This document shows, piece after piece, positions 61,509 to 64,000 of a DNA stretch of 64,000 nucleotides. The translations under genes and the position numbers were made by a program. The first letter of the stretch is position 1. Every line of letters starts with the position of its first letter. The notes under the pieces are model-generated. The model had not been told where the DNA came from and ran no database searches. It was given only the letters and a program-made list of their open reading frames with translations. The stretch is taken from positions 1 through 64,000 of the forward strand of contig JAFDVO010000036.1 of the NCBI GenBank assembly GCA_018268955.1. The letters are read 5' to 3'. The stretch comes from Acidobacteriota bacterium (lineage in GTDB: Bacteria > Acidobacteriota > Vicinamibacteria > Vicinamibacterales > CAVVIG01).

Positions 61509-63058
61509 GCCAGACACGCCTGCTCTCCCTCGCGCTGGCCGCCGCGTCGGGTCTCCTCCTCGCTTTCAGCTTCCCGAAGTTCGGCCTCGCCGCGATCGCC
61601 TGGGTCGCACTGGCCCCGCTGATGGTCGCCGTGCAGCGTGGCACGCTGCGCGATGCATTCCTGAATGGCCTGCTGACCGGCGTCATCTACTTCACCGGGA
61701 CGCTGTACTGGATCACCAACGTCATGGCGACGTACGGCGACATCGGCACCGGTGTCGCCATGTTGATCAACGCGCTGCTGATCGCGTACCTCGCGCTGTT
61801 CCCGGCCCTCTTCGCGCTGATTGTCCGCCGCGTGGCGATGGTCATCGGACCGCGCAGCCTGATCCTGGCGCCGTTCGTGTGGGTGGCCACCGAGCTGGGC
61901 CGCATGCACATCATGACCGGCTTCCCCTGGGTGCTGCTGGGTTACAGCCAGGTCACGTTCCTGCCCATTGCGCAGTTCGCGTCGCTCCTCGGCGTGTTCG
62001 GGCTTTCCGGTCTTGTGGCCGCGGTCAGCGCGGCGCTCGCGTGGGCAGCGGTACGGGGACAACTGGACGCACGCGCGCCACGCGCTCGTCAGGGCAGCCC
62101 GGTCGCGGCGTACGTACCGCTGTTCGTCGTGCTGGCGGTCGTCGTGGCGATCGGCGGGTGGGGTGCCGTGCGCGTGAGCAGGGGCGACCTGACCCGGCAG
62201 GGCGAACCGGTCACCGTCGGCCTCATCCAGGGCAACGTGGACCAGGCGGAGAAGTGGGACCCGGCCCGCGCCCAGTCGATCTTCCGGGAGTACCTCGACA
62301 TGACGCGCAACGCCATCGGGCGCGGCGCGCAGATGGTGCTCTGGCCCGAGTCGTCTACGCCGTTCTTCTTCGAGGAAGACCGGCCCGGCGCCGAGATGGT
62401 GCGGGCCATCGCTCGCGAGGCCAAGGTCCCGATCCTGCTCGGGAGCGACCAGATCGATCGGACCTCGACGCCTGCGAAGTACTACAACGCGGCGTTCATG
62501 GTGCGGCCCGACGGCAGCACCGGCGGCGTGTACCGCAAGGTCCACCTCGTTCCCTTCGGCGAGTACGTGCCGCTGAAGAACCTGCTGTTCTTCGTCGACC
62601 GGCTCGTGCAGAACGTCTCCGACTTTTCGGCTGGCGACGCGGCCGTTCTGCTTCCGGCGCGCGGGCACCTGCTCACGACAGCCATCTGCTACGAGATCGT
62701 CTATCCGGATCTGGTGCGTCGAGGCGCCGCGACGAGCGAGCTGATCACCACCATCACCAACGACGCCTGGTTCGGTCGGACCTCCGCGCCCTATCAGCAT
62801 TTCGCACAGGCGTCGATGCGGGCCATCGAGAACGGGCGCTACCTGGTGCGCGCCGCCAACACCGGCATCAGCGGCATCGTCGATCCCTACGGCCACGTGC
62901 TCGCGGAAACCGATATCTTCGAGCCGGCGGTCGTGGTGGGGGAGGCACGCTTTCTCCGAGTGCGGACGATCTACGCGCGCATCGGTGACGTCTTCGCGAA
63001 CGCGTCCGCCGTGATTACGCTCGCCGCCCTGCTGCTCCTGCGGCGCCGTGTAGAATAG
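61484..63058 (+). CDS. lnt: Apolipoprotein N-acyltransferase (start uncertain)
   Basis: An inner-membrane enzyme of about 500 residues that adds the third acyl chain to lipoproteins. The nitrilase domain has Glu in LWPESSTPFF, Lys in YRKVHLVPFGEYVP and Cys in TAICYEIVYPDLV. The first ATG in frame is 61622, but the residues before it (LLLAFSFPKFGLAAIAW) match the usual Lnt N-terminus, so the start is upstream. No ATG, GTG or TTG is in frame there; the best candidate is ATT at 61484 with AGAGGA seven bases before it, and CTG at 61493 or 61505 are alternatives. It overlaps the SPOR gene. Confidence 0.88.
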   Translation: MQALGNPLSQTRLLSLALAAASGLLLAFSFPKFGLAAIAWVALAPLMVAVQRGTLRDAFLNGLLTGVIYFTGTLYWITNVMATYGDIGTGVAMLINALLIAYLALFPALFALIVRRVAMVIGPRSLILAPFVWVATELGRMHIMTGFPWVLLGYSQVTFLPIAQFASLLGVFGLSGLVAAVSAALAWAAVRGQLDARAPRARQGSPVAAYVPLFVVLAVVVAIGGWGAVRVSRGDLTRQGEPVTVGLIQGNVDQAEKWDPARAQSIFREYLDMTRNAIGRGAQMVLWPESSTPFFFEEDRPGAEMVRAIAREAKVPILLGSDQIDRTSTPAKYYNAAFMVRPDGSTGGVYRKVHLVPFGEYVPLKNLLFFVDRLVQNVSDFSAGDAAVLLPARGHLLTTAICYEIVYPDLVRRGAATSELITTITNDAWFGRTSAPYQHFAQASMRAIENGRYLVRAANTGISGIVDPYGHVLAETDIFEPAVVVGEARFLRVRTIYARIGDVFANASAVITLAALLLLRRRVE

Positions 63059-63065
63059 CCCGATG
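63051..63065 (+). promoter_or_regulatory. Candidate leaderless -10 element of prfB
   Basis: TAGAAT at 63051-63056, six bases, then the ATG at 63063. The hexamer overlaps the lnt stop codon. Confidence 0.5.
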
Positions 63066-64000
63066 GCAACCGCCGACGAGTTAAGGAAACGCTACGACGA
63101 TCTGGGCCGACGTGCGGCTGATCTTCGTAGCTATCTTTGAGGCCTCCAGACCAGACGACGAGCTCGCCCGCATCGAAGCGAAGGCCTCCGCTCCAGACTT
63201 CTGGAAGGACCAGGCCGAAGCGCAGAAGATCCTCCAGCGCCGCAAGGGTATCGAGCAGGACCGCGACCTCATTCACGCCCTGAAGAAGGAGAGTGACGAC
63301 CTTGCTGTGCTCGCCGAGTGGATTGCCGCGGGCGAGCCGGTCGAGGACGAGTTCCAGAAGGGGCTCGACGCGTTCGAGCAGGACGTGCAGGCCGGCGAGA
63401 TCAAGAAGATGCTCGGCGGCGAGCACGATCGCAAGAACGCCATCGTCACCATTCACCCGGGTGCGGGCGGCACTGAGTCGCAGGACTGGGCGGAAATGCT
63501 CCTCCGCATGTACCTGCGGTGGATCGAGCGTCGCGGGTTCAAGCGCGAGCTGATCGACTACCAGCCCGGCGAAGAGGCGGGGCTGAAGAGCGCCACCTTC
63601 ACCGTGATGGGGGACTACGCCTTCGGCCTGCTGTCGGCCGAAGCCGGCGTGCACCGCCTCGTGCGGATTTCGCCCTTCGATCAGGCAGCACGGCGTCATA
63701 CCTCCTTCGCGTCGGTCTACGTCTGGCCCGAACTGGGAGACGACGTGGATGTGGAGATCGAGGAGAAGGACCTCCGCGTCGATACCTACCGCTCGAGCGG
63801 TGCGGGCGGCCAGCACGTCAACGTGACCGACTCCGCGATCCGCATCACGCACCTCCCGACCGGGATCGTCGTCTCGTGCCAGAACGAGCGGTCGCAGCAC
63901 AAGAACCGTGCGCAGGCCATGAAGGTGCTGAAGGCGCGCCTCTACGACCTGAAGCTGAAGGAGCAGCAGGCGAAGCTCGATCAGCTCGGCGGCGAGAAGC
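63063..64000 (+). CDS. prfB: Peptide chain release factor 2, with programmed frameshift; partial
   Basis: RF2, which reads UGA and UAA stops. The first 25 codons (MATADELRKRYDDLGRRAADL, then RSYL) end at an in-frame TGA at 63138-63140. The rest, in the +1 frame from CTT-T-GAG, continues EASRPDDELARIEAKAS. This is the standard RF2 autoregulatory site with TAT-CTT-TGA kept. The catalytic GGQ is in SGAGGQHVNVTDS. The gene runs past the end of the window. Confidence 0.95.
63132..63140 (+). other. RF2 programmed +1 frameshift site
   Basis: TAT-CTT-TGA at 63132-63140. The slippery CTT and the in-frame TGA are conserved, but the usual purine-rich AGGGGG stimulator six bases upstream is not present (the sequence reads CTTCGTAGC), so frameshifting may depend more on slow termination. 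Confidence 0.85.

Overview
The window is 64 kb of GC-rich chromosome with dense, short-spaced genes on both strands. The best guess is a member of the Acidobacteriota, probably near class Vicinamibacteria. Supporting signs are two adjacent secreted proteins of the VWFA-related acidobacterial family, an EF-P with an Asn at the modified loop position, a ValRS of the actinobacterial type, and many degenerate repeats in the intergenic gaps. This placement is inference; there is no rRNA or tRNA gene in the window to settle it.

Layout. 0-11.8 kb: an Uup-type ABC-F ATPase, a secreted protein of unknown function, a STAS plus FHA-GAF-PP2C signalling pair, an AI-2E family permease, a rhodanese, an envelope-stress operon (Hsp20, HtrA, M23 peptidase), EF-P, thymidine kinase and a membrane protein. 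11.9-31.4 kb: Ku, a CDP-alcohol phosphatidyltransferase, uvrC, trpS-scpA-scpB, rluB, cmk, a histone-like DUF6335 protein, rpsA, an IHF/HU protein, a HIT hydrolase, two acyl-CoA dehydrogenases around a DinB-like protein, and the two VWA proteins. 31.4-34.6 kb: a NifA-like sigma-54 activator with its own candidate -24/-12 promoter, convergent with glutamate dehydrogenase. 44.7-64 kb: split methylmalonyl-CoA mutase, a response regulator, valS-nadC-birA-coaX, an RNA methyltransferase, a glutamine-amidotransferase-fold hydrolase, argS, mobA, a V4R-like protein, a TPR lipoprotein-type or periplasmic protein, a SPOR protein, lnt, and prfB with the RF2 programmed frameshift (cut by the window end).

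The most interesting region is 34.61-44.72 kb, a 10.1-kb integrated element lying exactly between the divergent starts of gdhA and the methylmalonyl-CoA mutase gene. It carries a cytosolic GAF-PAS histidine kinase, an XRE regulator, an excisionase-like protein, a primase-polymerase/helicase, a run of small overlapping phage-like genes, one capsid-decoration-like protein and a tyrosine integrase. The 7-bp sequence TATAATG sits at both ends. Joining the element ends around it recreates a core with perfect TGCTGC/GCAGCA arms, which fits a tyrosine-recombinase attP. Three direct-repeat pairs of AGCTAAC with 11-bp spacing look like integrase arm sites. With no portal, large terminase, major capsid or tail genes, it resembles a phage satellite or a strongly reduced prophage rather than a full phage.

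A second recurring signal is a -10 hexamer of the form TANNNT placed 6 bases before the start codon of several genes (39, 9888 minus, 11232, 27486, 47877, 63063), which suggests that leaderless transcription is common in this organism.
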